Positions 1-7,207 of a DNA stretch of 64,000 nt are shown here, piece by piece (positions within the stretch are counted from its first letter, which is position 1; each line of letters begins with the position of its first letter). Position numbers and translations under genes: made by a program. Below the pieces are notes generated by a model that saw only the letters and a list, made by a program, of their open reading frames with translations, made no database searches and had not been told where the DNA came from. Source of the stretch: G958296245 sp965262055 (GTDB lineage Bacteria; Chloroflexota; Dehalococcoidia; Lucifugimonadales; G958296245); assembly GCA_965262055.1 (NCBI GenBank), contig CBDHEI010000001.1, positions 124,001 to 188,000 on the forward strand, written 5' to 3'.

Positions 1-323
1 AGCAGGCCGAAGGCCCCGTTTGCTATCGAGGTAGCGAACAGGTCCGAGGCCAGGGTGCGGTGGAGCCGCTTCTCGGCCTCTTCTGCCCTGTCCCGGTGCA
101 GCTCCACGCCGTAGGTCTCGATGGACAGGGCGTTGGGCCTGTCCAGGCGCTCGGCCAACCGCTCAAGGGCGTCCCCGGCCCCGCAGCAGGGGTCGAGGAC
201 GCGGATGGTCTCCCGGCCCCGGTGGTAGTGGCCGGTGGGGGTGTGAATCAACTCGGCAATCAGGTCCACCACCCGGTCGGGAGTGGGGTAGTAGCCCCCT
301 TTGGCTTGTGCAGCGAGTCTCAT
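1..323 (-). CDS. DUF6094-like class I SAM methyltransferase-like protein, truncated by window edge
   Basis: The first 107 codons are visible; the 3' end lies left of the window. The start ATG at 323 is preceded by AAAGGAG at good spacing. The N-terminus carries a GGYYPTPDRVV stretch. It is followed by a VLDPCCGAGDAL motif, which fits the SAM-binding glycine-rich loop of class I methyltransferases, and then YGVELHRDRAEEA, which fits motif II with an acidic residue for the ribose. This arrangement matches DUF6094/restriction-methylase-like proteins common on plasmids and conjugative elements. The catalytic motif (NPPY or DPPY type) would lie outside the window, so substrate and activity cannot be judged. 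It is the last visible gene of a minus-strand block. Confidence 0.65.
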   Translation of the reverse strand, partial: MRLAAQAKGGYYPTPDRVVDLIAELIHTPTGHYHRGRETIRVLDPCCGAGDALERLAERLDRPNALSIETYGVELHRDRAEEAEKRLHRTLASDLFATSIANGAFGL

Positions 324-347
324 GTCGTCTCTCCTTTCCCGCCGCCT

Positions 348-779
348 TCAGGCGGCGATTGCCAGGTCCTTGCGGCGAGTCTCGATGCCGATTACCTCTC
401 CGATAGCCAGGTTGCGCTGGAAACAGAGCACCTGATGGGTGCCGATGGTCTCGGCGCACGCCGTGCAGAAGGCGGTTATCAGCTCGGCGCGGGCAACGAC
501 GGTCATCCGCCTCACCAGCATCGAGCCGCCGTCCGGCAGAGCCTGCCCCGTACTCGATACGGGGGTGTGGCGGTAGAGCATGACCGAAGGGTCCCGCCGC
601 TCCGCCTCCGTCGCGGGCCGGTAGAAGTGGGACTGGCCTGACCGGCACAGGTGCTGCGAGCCGTCGTGCTCGCAGTAGCGGCAGGTCTTCCCGTCGGGGG
701 AGAACCGCTGCCATGCCCCGTGGTTGCGCTGTCCGCGCCGCTTGTTGTTGCGCTTGGCCCGCTTCAGCGTCCTATCCAT
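348..779 (-). CDS. Hypothetical protein with paired-Cys motifs
   Basis: A 143-residue protein of unknown function. The N-terminus is strongly basic (MDRTLKRAKRNNKRRGQR). A CRYC...C cluster at about residues 33-45 and an FCTAC...C cluster near residues 105-120 could bind a metal, which is inference from spacing only. Residues 72-81 (PVSSTGQAL) are encoded by one copy of the in-frame palindromic repeat, so this part is probably a dispensable insertion. Its start overlaps the stop of the upstream gene by 8 bp, suggesting translational coupling within the minus-strand block. Confidence 0.6.
   Translation of the reverse strand: MDRTLKRAKRNNKRRGQRNHGAWQRFSPDGKTCRYCEHDGSQHLCRSGQSHFYRPATEAERRDPSVMLYRHTPVSSTGQALPDGGSMLVRRMTVVARAELITAFCTACAETIGTHQVLCFQRNLAIGEVIGIETRRKDLAIAA
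538..564 (+). repeat. In-frame palindromic repeat, copy R1
   Basis: The core has arms CCCCGTA and TACGGGG around a CTCGA loop and is preceded by AGAGCCTG. On the coding (minus) strand it reads PVSSTGQAL inside the small gene at 348-779. Six relatives follow between 1.3 and 7.3 kb. Confidence 0.85.
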
Positions 780-1422
780 CGGACGCCTCCCCGGGCAGCG
801 TGAGCCGGCCCGACGCCACGGCGTCGGACAGGTCTTCGCGCAGCTTCTTGGCCTTGGGGGAGCACCGGTAGGCCGAGACGCCCACCGATTGCAGGGGGAC
901 TATCTCCTCTTCCTCGATGCCCCGCTGCCAGAGCCAGCCCGCCCAGGAGCCGTGGAGGGGGAGCGGGCTGCGCTTGTCGAGGAAGCGGTGATGGAGAGCC
1001 GGGGCATCCTCCTCCGACTGAGCCAGCAGGAGGAAGGAGTCCTTCTCGTAGCCGAACTCCGCGGTCTTGGTGTAGACGAGTGCGTGCCAGCCGCCGGTCG
1101 CCGGCAGGCGGGCGATCTTGGTCGTCCAGGTGCCGATGGTCTCGTACGGAATCACGCAGCGCTGGTAGCCGCCGTGAAGCGCCATTCCGTCCGCGCCCCT
1201 GATGATGTGGGCGACGCCCGGGGGCTGCTTGAGCAGGGATGCCCAGATCGCCTTGAGCGCCGTCTGGGAGCCGACCATCGAGACGAACCAGAGGCCGTCG
1301 GTCTCCTCGTCGCGGGCGAAGGCGTCGGCGGTGGCCGAGAAGCCGGCCGCCGAGATGGTGTAGAGAGCCTGCCCCGCACTGGATGCGGGGTCTTCGGGGT
1401 CGATGGCGTGAGTCTGCAACAT
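772..1422 (-). CDS. Hypothetical protein, 216 aa
   Basis: I do not recognise this family. Start ATG at 1422 follows AAAGGAG. Residues 11-20 (PASSAGQAL) come from a palindromic repeat inserted close to the N-terminus. The rest is a globular mixture with GLWFVSMVGSQTALKAIWASLL near residues 43-64 and a W-rich patch (GSWAGWLWQRG) near 160-170. There is no signal peptide or membrane segment. It overlaps the next gene by 8 bp. The setting among SSB, RadC-like and annealing proteins suggests an accessory role in element DNA handling, but nothing in the sequence proves that. Confidence 0.6.
   Translation of the reverse strand: MLQTHAIDPEDPASSAGQALYTISAAGFSATADAFARDEETDGLWFVSMVGSQTALKAIWASLLKQPPGVAHIIRGADGMALHGGYQRCVIPYETIGTWTTKIARLPATGGWHALVYTKTAEFGYEKDSFLLLAQSEEDAPALHHRFLDKRSPLPLHGSWAGWLWQRGIEEEEIVPLQSVGVSAYRCSPKAKKLREDLSDAVASGRLTLPGEASDG
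1364..1390 (+). repeat. In-frame palindromic repeat, copy R2
   Basis: AGAGCCTG followed by CCCCGCA and TGCGGGG arms around CTGGA. It encodes PASSAGQAL near the N-terminus of the 772-1422 gene on the minus strand. Confidence 0.85.
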
Positions 1423-1519
1423 GGGCAGTCTCCTTTCGTTCCTTGGTGTGGGTGATGCAAGCGCGGGAGGGTGTCCCCCCGCGTGAAGCCCCGGTAGGGG
1501 TCGATGCGGTCCTCTCGTG

Positions 1520-1837
1520 CTAGCGGGTGTCCTCTAGGGGACGGTCGTCCAGGAGCTCGCAGTCGTTCACATGGTAGGCGGCCCCGCGAAAGCGAGACTC
1601 CGCCAGGGACTGTCTGGCCTCTTCGAGCGTGTCGCCCTCCAGCGCCCACACGGTGGCCCAGGTCTCCCGACACGTGCTCAGGTGGGCCTCCATGCCCTCC
1701 GCAGGGCCGTTGTAGCCGGTGCAGGCAAACGGGTCCGGGTCCCTGTCCACCAAGGCCACGAACCCGCCTTCCATTACGAACCCGGCCCCCTGAACCTTCC
1801 ACTTGATGGGTGCGTCCCGAATGTCTCTGTCTGTCAT
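1520..1837 (-). CDS. Hypothetical acidic protein, 105 aa
   Basis: Unknown family. I chose the internal ATG at 1837 (MTDRDIRDAP) because GAGAGAGGAAG lies just upstream; an ATG 15 bp further upstream is the alternative. The protein is small and acidic, with DPDPFACTGYNGPAEGMEAH in the middle and ESRFRGAAYHV toward the end. There is no membrane segment. It sits alone between two gaps of about 50-100 bp within the minus-strand DNA-metabolism block. Confidence 0.55.
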   Translation of the reverse strand: MTDRDIRDAPIKWKVQGAGFVMEGGFVALVDRDPDPFACTGYNGPAEGMEAHLSTCRETWATVWALEGDTLEEARQSLAESRFRGAAYHVNDCELLDDRPLEDTR

Positions 1838-1890
1838 GGCTTCCTCTCTCATCTCTTGGTTTCCGTGCGTCCTGCGGGGTGGGACCGGCT

Positions 1891-2400
1891 CTATCCGGCC
1901 ATCAGCCCCCGTTCCTTGAGGCTTACGAACCGCTCCCCGCCGATGACCACGTGGTCCAGGAGCTCGATGTCCAGCAGATTCGCCGCCTGCGACAGCTTCC
2001 TCGTGATTGCGACGTCATCCGGGCTGGGCGTCGGGTCCTGGGAGGGGTGATTGTGGCTGATGATGATGCTGGGGACGGCCTCAATGACGGCGTGCCGCAG
2101 CACCTCGGCGGGCCTGATCATCGAGGAGTTGACGTTGCCCTGGTAGACGACCCGTTGGCCGACAACCAGGTTCTTGGTGTTCACGAGCAGCACCCGAAGC
2201 TGCTCCTGGGCCAGGCCGGACATCTCCGGCCCCAACAGCCTTCGCACGTCTTCGGGGCAGTTGATGGCGGGCGGGTCCTCGGGGCCTTCCGGCCTTGTCG
2301 CCACGTCGTAGCGGACCGCCAGCTCCCCCAGCAGGTTCAGGTTGCTGCGCAGCGCGTCCAGGAGCGCGGCGTCCTTGGTGGGGCTCTTCTTCCTGGTCAT
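1891..2400 (-). CDS. radC: RadC-like JAB/MPN+ domain protein
   Basis: A 169-residue protein with the JAMM metalloprotease-like signature of the RadC family. His116 and His118 (SHNHPS) are followed by seven residues, then Ser126 and Asp129, which fits HxH-x7-SxxD with zinc bound by the histidines and the aspartate. The N-terminal helix-hairpin-helix of chromosomal RadC is missing; residues 1-40 are short and charged, as in the plasmid and phage YeeS/RadC group. The biochemical role of RadC proteins is unsettled, although mobile-element copies are very common beside ssb and annealing proteins, as here. Start ATG at 2400 follows AAGGAGG. An intergenic stem-loop lies 34 nt upstream. Confidence 0.88.
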   Translation of the reverse strand: MTRKKSPTKDAALLDALRSNLNLLGELAVRYDVATRPEGPEDPPAINCPEDVRRLLGPEMSGLAQEQLRVLLVNTKNLVVGQRVVYQGNVNSSMIRPAEVLRHAVIEAVPSIIISHNHPSQDPTPSPDDVAITRKLSQAANLLDIELLDHVVIGGERFVSLKERGLMAG

Positions 2401-2433
2401 GTCGGCCTCCTTCGTTATCGGTTAAAACAGGAG

Positions 2434-2470
2434 CGGGGCGGCCCCCCTGTAGGTTTGGGAAGCAGCCCCG
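2434..2470. repeat. Intergenic stem-loop H1
   Basis: Arms CGGGGC and GCCCCG enclose a C-run and GGG that can extend the stem. It lies between the stop of the 2541-2888 gene and the start of the RadC-like gene, 34 nt from that start codon. A second GC-rich inverted repeat (TTGCGCC...GGGCG) follows at about 2476-2500. No U-tract follows on either strand. Confidence 0.7.
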
Positions 2471-2540
2471 TTGTGTTGCGCCCGGCTGATGCGGGCGTCG
2501 CTATGCGGTTGTGGGTCCCGCAGGCGTCCTGAAGAATCGC

Positions 2541-2888
2541 TCAGCCCCTGTCGGCCGAGTCCAACGCCTCCTTCATCAATGCCCACGTCTTGGGCGCTGA
2601 GCCTCCCGGCGGGAGGGTCTCGCCGATCTCGGAGCGCAATGTCTCCGACAGGCGGTCCCAGACGTTCAGCAGAGCGGCCCACTTCGGACACCGCTTCGCC
2701 AGGACCAGGAGTCCGTTCTCACGGGTCTCCGGCGCCTCTTCCAGGAGCAGCAGGCACCGGCGCAGGTCGCCGGGGTCGTGAGGCCACGACGCATCGTGTC
2801 CAATGGGATGCACGCCGAGGGCCGTAAGAGCTATGGCCTCGGACGAAATGCCGCGCTCCCCCAAGGCCAGCCACATGGTTATGCTCAT
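2541..2888 (-). CDS. Hypothetical protein, 115 aa
   Basis: Not recognised with certainty. I prefer ATG 2888 (MSITMWLALG) because an AAGGAAGG ribosome-binding site lies 8 nt upstream; GTG 2897 is the alternative. The sequence has HDPGDLRRCLLLLEEAP and a later WAALLNVWDRLSETLRSEIG helix. This resembles short proteins of phages and conjugative elements that carry a P-x-D-P-x-D-x-x-R-C pattern. No catalytic motif is evident. It is flanked by intergenic stem-loops on both sides. Confidence 0.6.
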   Translation of the reverse strand: MSITMWLALGERGISSEAIALTALGVHPIGHDASWPHDPGDLRRCLLLLEEAPETRENGLLVLAKRCPKWAALLNVWDRLSETLRSEIGETLPPGGSAPKTWALMKEALDSADRG

Positions 2889-2924
2889 TGCTGTCACCTT
2901 CCTTTGGCATTGGTCGGAAAACGA

Positions 2925-2960
2925 GGGCAGGGCCGTCCCGGTAGTGGGGAGGCGGCCCCG
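2925..2960. repeat. Intergenic stem-loop H2
   Basis: GGGCC and GGCCC arms with inner TCCC/GGGGA pairing, between the ssb stop (3012) and the next start (2888). The trailing GCGCCTTCGGGAAGGCG hairpin is shared in form with H1. Confidence 0.65.
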
Positions 2961-3011
2961 TGGGTGTTGCGCCTTCGGGAAGGCGTCGCTGTGCGGCTAT
3001 AGACTGGCGGG

Positions 3012-3389
3012 CTACTCGAAGGGCGAGGCGTCGGGGGCCTGCCCGGCGTCGCCGTTGCCATTCCCGTTCCGGGAGTCGAGGAACACGACCTCGGAGGCGT
3101 GGACCTCGGTGCGGTGGCGGCGCTGGCCGTCGTCGGTCTCCCAGGAGTTCTGGACCAGGCGGCCCGCGACGTAGATGCGCTCTCCCTTGGCCACGTACTG
3201 GTTCACCGCCTCAGCCGTCGCACCCCAAACTACGATGTTGTGCCAGTCGGTCTCGTCCTCGGCGTCCTTGCGGTAGCGGTCCGTCGCCAGCCGCAGCTTG
3301 GTGACGGCCGTGCCGCCGGGGGTGTACTGCATCTCCGGGTCTACGCCGACCCTGCCCAGGAGCTCTACCTTGTTGATCGTCCGTGCCAT
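3012..3389 (-). CDS. ssb: Single-stranded DNA-binding protein
   Basis: A 125-residue OB-fold SSB. The N-terminus (MARTINKVELLGRVGVDPEM), TDWHNIVVWG and GERIYVAGRLVQNSW segments are the classic SSB core, including the aromatic residues that stack on DNA. The usual Gly/Pro-rich tail is short, and the C-terminus ends DASPFE, a variant of the acidic DDDIPF tip that recruits partner proteins. Short tails are common in mobile-element copies. It is encoded with RadC-like, nuclease and Rad52/22-type genes, so it probably protects or presents single-stranded element DNA during transfer or recombination. Start ATG follows AAGGAG. Confidence 0.95.
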   Translation of the reverse strand: MARTINKVELLGRVGVDPEMQYTPGGTAVTKLRLATDRYRKDAEDETDWHNIVVWGATAEAVNQYVAKGERIYVAGRLVQNSWETDDGQRRHRTEVHASEVVFLDSRNGNGNGDAGQAPDASPFE

Positions 3390-3447
3390 TTCGATTCTCC
3401 TTGTGTGTGAAGTAGCGCGGTGCTTGCCGCGCCCGTTTGAATGAAAG

Positions 3448-3483
3448 CGGGGCCGGCTCCCCGATAGAGGGAAGACGGCCCCG
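3448..3483. repeat. Intergenic stem-loop H3
   Basis: CGGGGCCG and CGGCCCCG 8-bp arms plus an inner TCCC/GGGA pairing, located between the DUF1828 gene and ssb, 59 nt from the ssb start. One of the clearest members of the family. Confidence 0.75.
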
Positions 3484-3507
3484 TCCTGCGCTCCGGTCAG
3501 GGAGCGT

Positions 3508-3894
3508 CTAGCTGAATGCGATGTGCGAAATCAGGACCGCAGCCTGCGCAACTCTGGCAACCGGTTCGCCAAGCGTCTGGCAGTCCTGAGCGATCACCGT
3601 GACCCGACCCTGCGCCCTCGCCACGTTCAGGCTCTGGCACACCCGGGCAATCTTCCTGTTCTGGCCTCTGGTGAGGCCCCTGGCGGACTGCATTCGGAGC
3701 CAACCAATCGTGTCGCCGTAGTCGGTGACCACGACGGCCCCATCGTCCCTGGCAATCAGAAAGAGATCGACCAGGGTGCCGTCTGGGTAGGTCAGCAGCG
3801 TCCGTATGCGCACCGAGCCGCTCGGCGTTTCGGAGCACTCGAAGATGTCCGGCAGGCTGCCTTGCAGCCCTTGGACCATCGCTTCGACGTTCAT
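3508..3894 (-). CDS. DUF1828-like protein
   Basis: A 128-residue protein. The stretch SGSVRIRTLLTYPDGTLVDLFLI, followed by VVVTDYGDTIGWL, matches the shape of DUF1828, a small domain of unknown function often found in mobile elements. ATG 3894 is chosen over the adjacent TTG because AGGAGGG lies 6 nt upstream. There are no membrane segments. The C-terminal half is rich in Ala, Val and Gln and looks like a helical tail. Stem-loops H3 and H4 flank the gene. Confidence 0.65.
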   Translation of the reverse strand: MNVEAMVQGLQGSLPDIFECSETPSGSVRIRTLLTYPDGTLVDLFLIARDDGAVVVTDYGDTIGWLRMQSARGLTRGQNRKIARVCQSLNVARAQGRVTVIAQDCQTLGEPVARVAQAAVLISHIAFS

Positions 3895-3924
3895 CAAAAC
3901 CCTCCTATGTCCGTCGATGTAACG

Positions 3925-3940
3925 CGGGGCGCCGGCCCCG
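3925..3940. repeat. Intergenic stem-loop H4 (short form)
   Basis: CGGGGC and GCCCCG arms closed by a GCCG tetraloop. The inner CTCCC/GGGAG segment of the other copies is absent. It lies 31 nt upstream of the DUF1828 start. A GTCCTGCGCTCC tail is shared with H3. Confidence 0.65.
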
Positions 3941-3965
3941 TCCTGCGCTCCCCATTTGAGAGCGG

Positions 3966-5114
3966 CTATGTCACCCGAACGTACTCCGACTCGCTCTCCG
4001 TCACCACGTCGGCCCGGACCTCCGGGGCCAGCAGCTCATTGAGCTTTCGGTGGTTGACGGAGTACCTGGTCGAAGTGACGAGGGTGACCGTGCGGCCCCC
4101 GACCGTCGCCTTGGAGTCCCCCTGGCGGCGCATCCAAGCCTTCAGGGTGTCCAGCGCCCCGCGCTTGGCCTTCTCAGGCTCCTTCACGGATTCCTGTGCC
4201 TCTGCATAGGCCGCCACCGCGTCCCGCGCCTCTTCGTCGCTCACCTCCTCTATCTCGGTCTCCGGTTCATCGCTCGGTTCCTCCGCACCCGGCAGGCAGA
4301 CCGCCAGATACGGGCACGACCGGCACTGCCAGCTGGAGGCGGAAAAGTCCCGGTCGGGCAGAACGTCCGGGTCAGGCCCGTTCCGTACGTGGTGCGCGGC
4401 CAGCTCACCCAGCCATTCGCAGGCGTCCTGCAAGACCCGCTCCAGCCGTTCGGCGGGGATGATTTCGTAGTCCCAGGTGCGGTTGCCGGTGTCCATCGTG
4501 GCGATCACCGTGTCCCGAGGCCATCCTCCGAACGTCCCGTAGGTGTAGAAGGCGGCCTGGGCCACCGACGCCGGATGGCTGCGCTCGGCTCCGAGCGTCC
4601 GCCACCGCCTGAAAGCCTCCGGCCCCCTGGTCTTGATCTCCACGACCATCGGGTCGCTGTGGGCGGAAGCTTGCGGCTCGTCGTCGAACAAGAAGAGCTG
4701 TGGCGGGGCTGTCTCGTCCCCCGATCCAGTCGGGGGCAGGCTTTGCTCCAGAGGCATCCGCCCCGTGGCGTCAGGGTGGCCGACGACCAGCAGAGCCTGC
4801 CCCGTACCCGATGCGGGGTTGGGGCCGAGCCGCATGGACACCCGTTCGGGATCGTGAGGGTCGGCCGCATCGACCTTCCAACCCGCCCGCTCCATCGCCC
4901 GGACCACCACCGGCTCAAGGGCGTTGCCCGCCTCCATCGCCGTCAGCGACTCCTCACTGGGGGGATTCGTAGGCTCGTAGCCCGTCGACGCATACCAGAG
5001 GGCGCGGCGGCAGCCCAGGGCCGAGGATGCCCGCACCTCCAGGTTGCCGTCGTCGTCGAACCGCGCCGCAGGACGGGAGAAGACCTCCGCCCTGTCGGTT
5101 GTCTCAGTCGTCAT
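3966..5114 (-). CDS. PD-(D/E)XK nuclease with Cas4/AddB-like Fe-S cysteines
   Basis: A 382-residue nuclease-like protein. ATG 5114 (MTTETTDRAEVF) is chosen because AAGGAG sits 9 nt upstream and the longer reading would run through stem-loop H5. The core shows GHPDAT, then MVVEIKTRG (the D...ExK triad), then a QAAFYTYG helix. One Cys near residue 37 (ALGCRRALWY) and a CRSCPYLAVC cluster near 275 fit the four-cysteine Fe-S pattern of Cas4/AddB-type nucleases. Two palindromic repeats are inserted in frame at about residues 99-108 and 125-132, between conserved motifs. A 5'-3' exonuclease feeding the Rad52/22-type annealing protein is a reasonable inference. Confidence 0.8.
   Translation of the reverse strand: MTTETTDRAEVFSRPAARFDDDGNLEVRASSALGCRRALWYASTGYEPTNPPSEESLTAMEAGNALEPVVVRAMERAGWKVDAADPHDPERVSMRLGPNPASGTGQALLVVGHPDATGRMPLEQSLPPTGSGDETAPPQLFLFDDEPQASAHSDPMVVEIKTRGPEAFRRWRTLGAERSHPASVAQAAFYTYGTFGGWPRDTVIATMDTGNRTWDYEIIPAERLERVLQDACEWLGELAAHHVRNGPDPDVLPDRDFSASSWQCRSCPYLAVCLPGAEEPSDEPETEIEEVSDEEARDAVAAYAEAQESVKEPEKAKRGALDTLKAWMRRQGDSKATVGGRTVTLVTSTRYSVNHRKLNELLAPEVRADVVTESESEYVRVT
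4718..4745 (-). repeat. In-frame palindromic repeat, copy R4 (inverted orientation)
   Basis: CCCCCGA and TCGGGGG arms followed by CAGGCT. It has the opposite orientation to R1-R3 and is read on the coding strand as SLPPTGSGD inside the nuclease gene. Confidence 0.8.
4792..4818 (+). repeat. In-frame palindromic repeat, copy R3
   Basis: AGAGCCTG, then a CCCCGTA...TGCGGGG imperfect palindrome. It encodes PASGTGQAL in the nuclease gene, 47 bp from copy R4. Confidence 0.85.
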
Positions 5115-5144
5115 GTCTCTGTGCTCCTTCCTGTAAATGGGAAG

Positions 5145-5176
5145 CGGGGCCGCCTCCTCTGTGGGAGACAGCCCCG
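5145..5176. repeat. Intergenic stem-loop H5
   Basis: CGGGGC and GCCCCG arms with inner CTCC/GGGAG pairing, between the TSCPD gene stop and the nuclease start, 31 nt upstream of ATG 5114. Its position supports the shorter nuclease start. Confidence 0.75.
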
Positions 5177-5200
5177 CCTCGATGCCGTTGTCCTTGCCGT

Positions 5201-5617
5201 TCATGCGGCCGCTTTCATCTCAATCGCCGCCTCCTGCGCCGTCTCCGCCTCTCGCTCTTCCCTGGCCCTCAGGTGGGCCTTGAGGATGTGCGCGATCCCG
5301 TCTCCGAGGCCGAGAACGGCGACGCTCCTGCCGTCGTCCAACTGGTTGAAGAACGGCTGCATCTCGGCGATGCCCTGGATCTGGTCGATGATCTCCTCCA
5401 ACGGCGTACCTCTCCGCATGTGCAGGGAGATCAGGCGGCAGGCCAGCTCGGTGACCCCGTGTTGGAAACTTCCGCCCTTGCCGAGGACTCCGAAGACCTC
5501 GAACGGCTCGCCGTCCTCGTCCACGGACACCGTTACGAACAGGTTCCCCATCTCCGTCTGAAGCCGCGTCGTTGTGCTGGGCAGGGTGCGGGGCCGAGGC
5601 CGCGTCATCGTGGTCAT
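5201..5617 (-). CDS. Stand-alone TSCPD domain protein (ribonucleotide-reductase C-terminal type)
   Basis: A 138-residue protein. From about residue 24 it carries GNLFVTVSVDEDGEPFEVF, GKGGSFQHGVTELACRLISL and TPLEEIIDQIQGI. This is the TSCPD-type domain otherwise found at the C-terminus of B12-dependent ribonucleotide reductases (NrdJ). In those enzymes the domain lies outside the catalytic barrel. Here there is no barrel: the protein starts directly at this domain (ATG 5617) and adds an acidic/Ala-rich tail. Its start overlaps the upstream DUF7007 gene stop as ATGA, so the two are translationally coupled. The role is unknown; modulation of host nucleotide metabolism is one possible inference. 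Confidence 0.75.
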   Translation of the reverse strand: MTTMTRPRPRTLPSTTTRLQTEMGNLFVTVSVDEDGEPFEVFGVLGKGGSFQHGVTELACRLISLHMRRGTPLEEIIDQIQGIAEMQPFFNQLDDGRSVAVLGLGDGIAHILKAHLRAREEREAETAQEAAIEMKAAA

Positions 5618-6117
5618 GGCCTGCCCGCCTTTCCGAGGCAGAGCGGGCGCGTCCCGGTGCACTCGATGGCCTCCATCCTCCCGTAGGCCCGCACCATCTC
5701 GGCGTCGCCCACGAAGGACTCGGCCTCCACGCGGGTGTCGAACCGCTCGAAGGGGTCGGTGCACAACCCGCCGGAGAAGGCTATAGCGTGGTGGTGGATG
5801 CCCGGAGGGCAGTCGCGGAGGTAGGGGAGCGCCGGAGCGTAGCGGTCGAAGTAGCCCGCTACCTTCAGGGCCATCTCCCTCTCGCATTCGTCGCCGAGGC
5901 CCAGGAGCGTTCTTACGATGGGCTCCTCGCAGTCCTCCTCCGCAAAGGTCTGTGTGTACATGGCGTCCCGCAATTCGGCGGGAAGGGAGTCCCAACGCTC
6001 CAGGCTGAGCTTCAGCCCCCCGTGGCTCGGCGTCCAGACCCGCCAGACGCCCTCGGCAAGCTCCTCGATGTCCCGTGTCCAACCCCAGGGTGTGTAAGTT
6101 ACGGTCGTCGTGGTCAT
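5614..6117 (-). CDS. DUF7007-like protein
   Basis: A 167-residue protein. Residues 8-50 contain TPWG, then GVWRVWTPSHGGLKLSLERW and LPAELRDA, then FAEEDCEEPIVRTLLG. This combination resembles DUF7007, a family of small proteins found on plasmids and conjugative elements. The second half (GIHHHAIAFSGGLCTDPFER) is not familiar. ATG 6117 follows AAGGAGG. It is coupled (ATGA overlap) to the TSCPD gene. No function is known for the family; its location in an element DNA-metabolism block is the only clue. Confidence 0.6.
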   Translation of the reverse strand: MTTTTVTYTPWGWTRDIEELAEGVWRVWTPSHGGLKLSLERWDSLPAELRDAMYTQTFAEEDCEEPIVRTLLGLGDECEREMALKVAGYFDRYAPALPYLRDCPPGIHHHAIAFSGGLCTDPFERFDTRVEAESFVGDAEMVRAYGRMEAIECTGTRPLCLGKAGRP

Positions 6118-6146
6118 CGTCGTTGCCTCCTTGTCCTGTAATGAGA

Positions 6147-6178
6147 AGCGGGGCCGCCCCCGAAGAGACGACCCCGCT
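6147..6178. repeat. Intergenic stem-loop H6
   Basis: AGCGGGG and CCCCGCT 7-bp arms around a CCGCCCCCG loop, between the Rad52/22 gene and the DUF7007 gene, 30 nt from ATG 6117. Confidence 0.75.
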
Positions 6179-6205
6179 CGATTGCGGACCCGATGGACCA
6201 GCAGA

Positions 6206-7099
6206 CTAGGCGGCCTGGGCCTGCTGCATCTGCCGGAGCTTGTTGGCGGCGGCCTCCACCAGCGGGCCAAGCTCGGTGCCGTCCAGGTCGTCGATGCTCT
6301 TGCCCGTGCGGTCCACGACGGCGGTCCGCACCTGGTCTTCGTCGAGACCCTGCTCGGCGGCGATCTCGAAGAGCCGCCTGCGCAGCTTCTCGGCCTGTGC
6401 CTCGGCGCGGTCATTGGCCTGGTTCTGGCCGGAGTTGCCGTTGGCCCCGTTTCCAGTACGGGGCTGGCTCTGGGCGGGGACCCGTTGCGGTTGCGGCGCA
6501 TTGCCGACCTGCGGCTGGTCGCCGTAGAAGCCGTTGCCGAACTGGACCCCGAAGCTGCGGAAGGCCCGCTTCAAGCCGTCGGTCACCGCGCCCTTCATTG
6601 CCGTGTCGTGTCCGTCCTGGGTGTCCTCGGCCACTGGGTGGACGCCGAGGTCTGTGCGTGGCAGAGCGCCCGCCACGGTGACGCGCACCGGGGCGCTGTA
6701 GGCAGACGCGACCTTCACCTCGCCCGTATGGGTATCGACGGTCTCGACCTGGCGGAGGGTGACGTCCCCGACCAGCTCGTAACCCCACCCTCCGTATCCG
6801 AAGATGCGGTTGGCCTGCTCGATGACGAGGTGGCCTTCGAGGTAGTCGTAGAACTTGCCGGCGCGCCCCTTGCGCTGGGAGACCAGCTCGGGGTCGAGGG
6901 GCTGTCCGAGCGCCTGGGTGACGGCGGGCGAGAGCCCGTCCCAGAGCAACTCGTGCTCGCTGACGATGGCGGCGTCGGGCTTGTGCCCGTTGCCGTTCCT
7001 GGCGGCTATAGCCTGCCCCGTGCTCGACACGGGGGCGGTCTCCTTGTGGACTCCGTTCGCGCTCCCATTTCCGTTGTTGCTTCCGTTCCTGTTGAACAT
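6206..7099 (-). CDS. Rad52/22-family single-strand annealing protein
   Basis: A 297-residue protein. Residues about 55-190 form the Rad52/22 core: an LDPELVSQRKGRAGKFYDYL segment, the IFGYGGWGYELV strand pair, and AMKGAVTDGLKRAFRSFGVQFGNGFYGD near 167-195, which is the family's most diagnostic stretch. A Gln/Asn/Gly-rich linker (200-235) leads to a helical C-terminal domain ending MQQAQAA. Such proteins anneal complementary single strands in phage- and plasmid-encoded recombination. SSB, the PD-(D/E)XK nuclease and the primase are neighbours. Palindromic repeats are inserted in frame near residues 22-31 and 209-218, both outside the core. Start follows AAGGAG. Confidence 0.9.
   Translation of the reverse strand: MFNRNGSNNGNGSANGVHKETAPVSSTGQAIAARNGNGHKPDAAIVSEHELLWDGLSPAVTQALGQPLDPELVSQRKGRAGKFYDYLEGHLVIEQANRIFGYGGWGYELVGDVTLRQVETVDTHTGEVKVASAYSAPVRVTVAGALPRTDLGVHPVAEDTQDGHDTAMKGAVTDGLKRAFRSFGVQFGNGFYGDQPQVGNAPQPQRVPAQSQPRTGNGANGNSGQNQANDRAEAQAEKLRRRLFEIAAEQGLDEDQVRTAVVDRTGKSIDDLDGTELGPLVEAAANKLRQMQQAQAA
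6445..6472 (-). repeat. In-frame palindromic repeat, copy R5 (inverted orientation)
   Basis: CCCCGTTTCCAGTACGGGG followed by CTGGCTCTGG. Read on the coding strand it gives SQPRTGNGA in the linker of the annealing protein. Confidence 0.75.
7008..7034 (+). repeat. In-frame palindromic repeat, copy R6
   Basis: CCCCGTG and CACGGGG arms around CTCGA, preceded by AGCCTG. It encodes PVSSTGQAI near the N-terminus of the annealing protein. Confidence 0.85.
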
Positions 7100-7207
7100 C
7101 TCAAGCTCCTTCTGTGTGGTGTGTTCCTGTAGCGAATGGCCGATGCGGGTTCCCTCTACGGGAAACCGTGTGCGGGCGAAGCCCGTCGTGAATTGGGCAT
7201 AGGTCCT

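Noticed and set aside
60..641. Long plus-strand open frames opposite the minus-strand genes (for example 60-641, 724-1455, 4050-5561, 6110-7132, 7385-8533)
   Set aside because: They are mirror frames of GC-rich genes. They lack ribosome-binding sites and recognisable domains, while the minus strand carries clear families in the same place.
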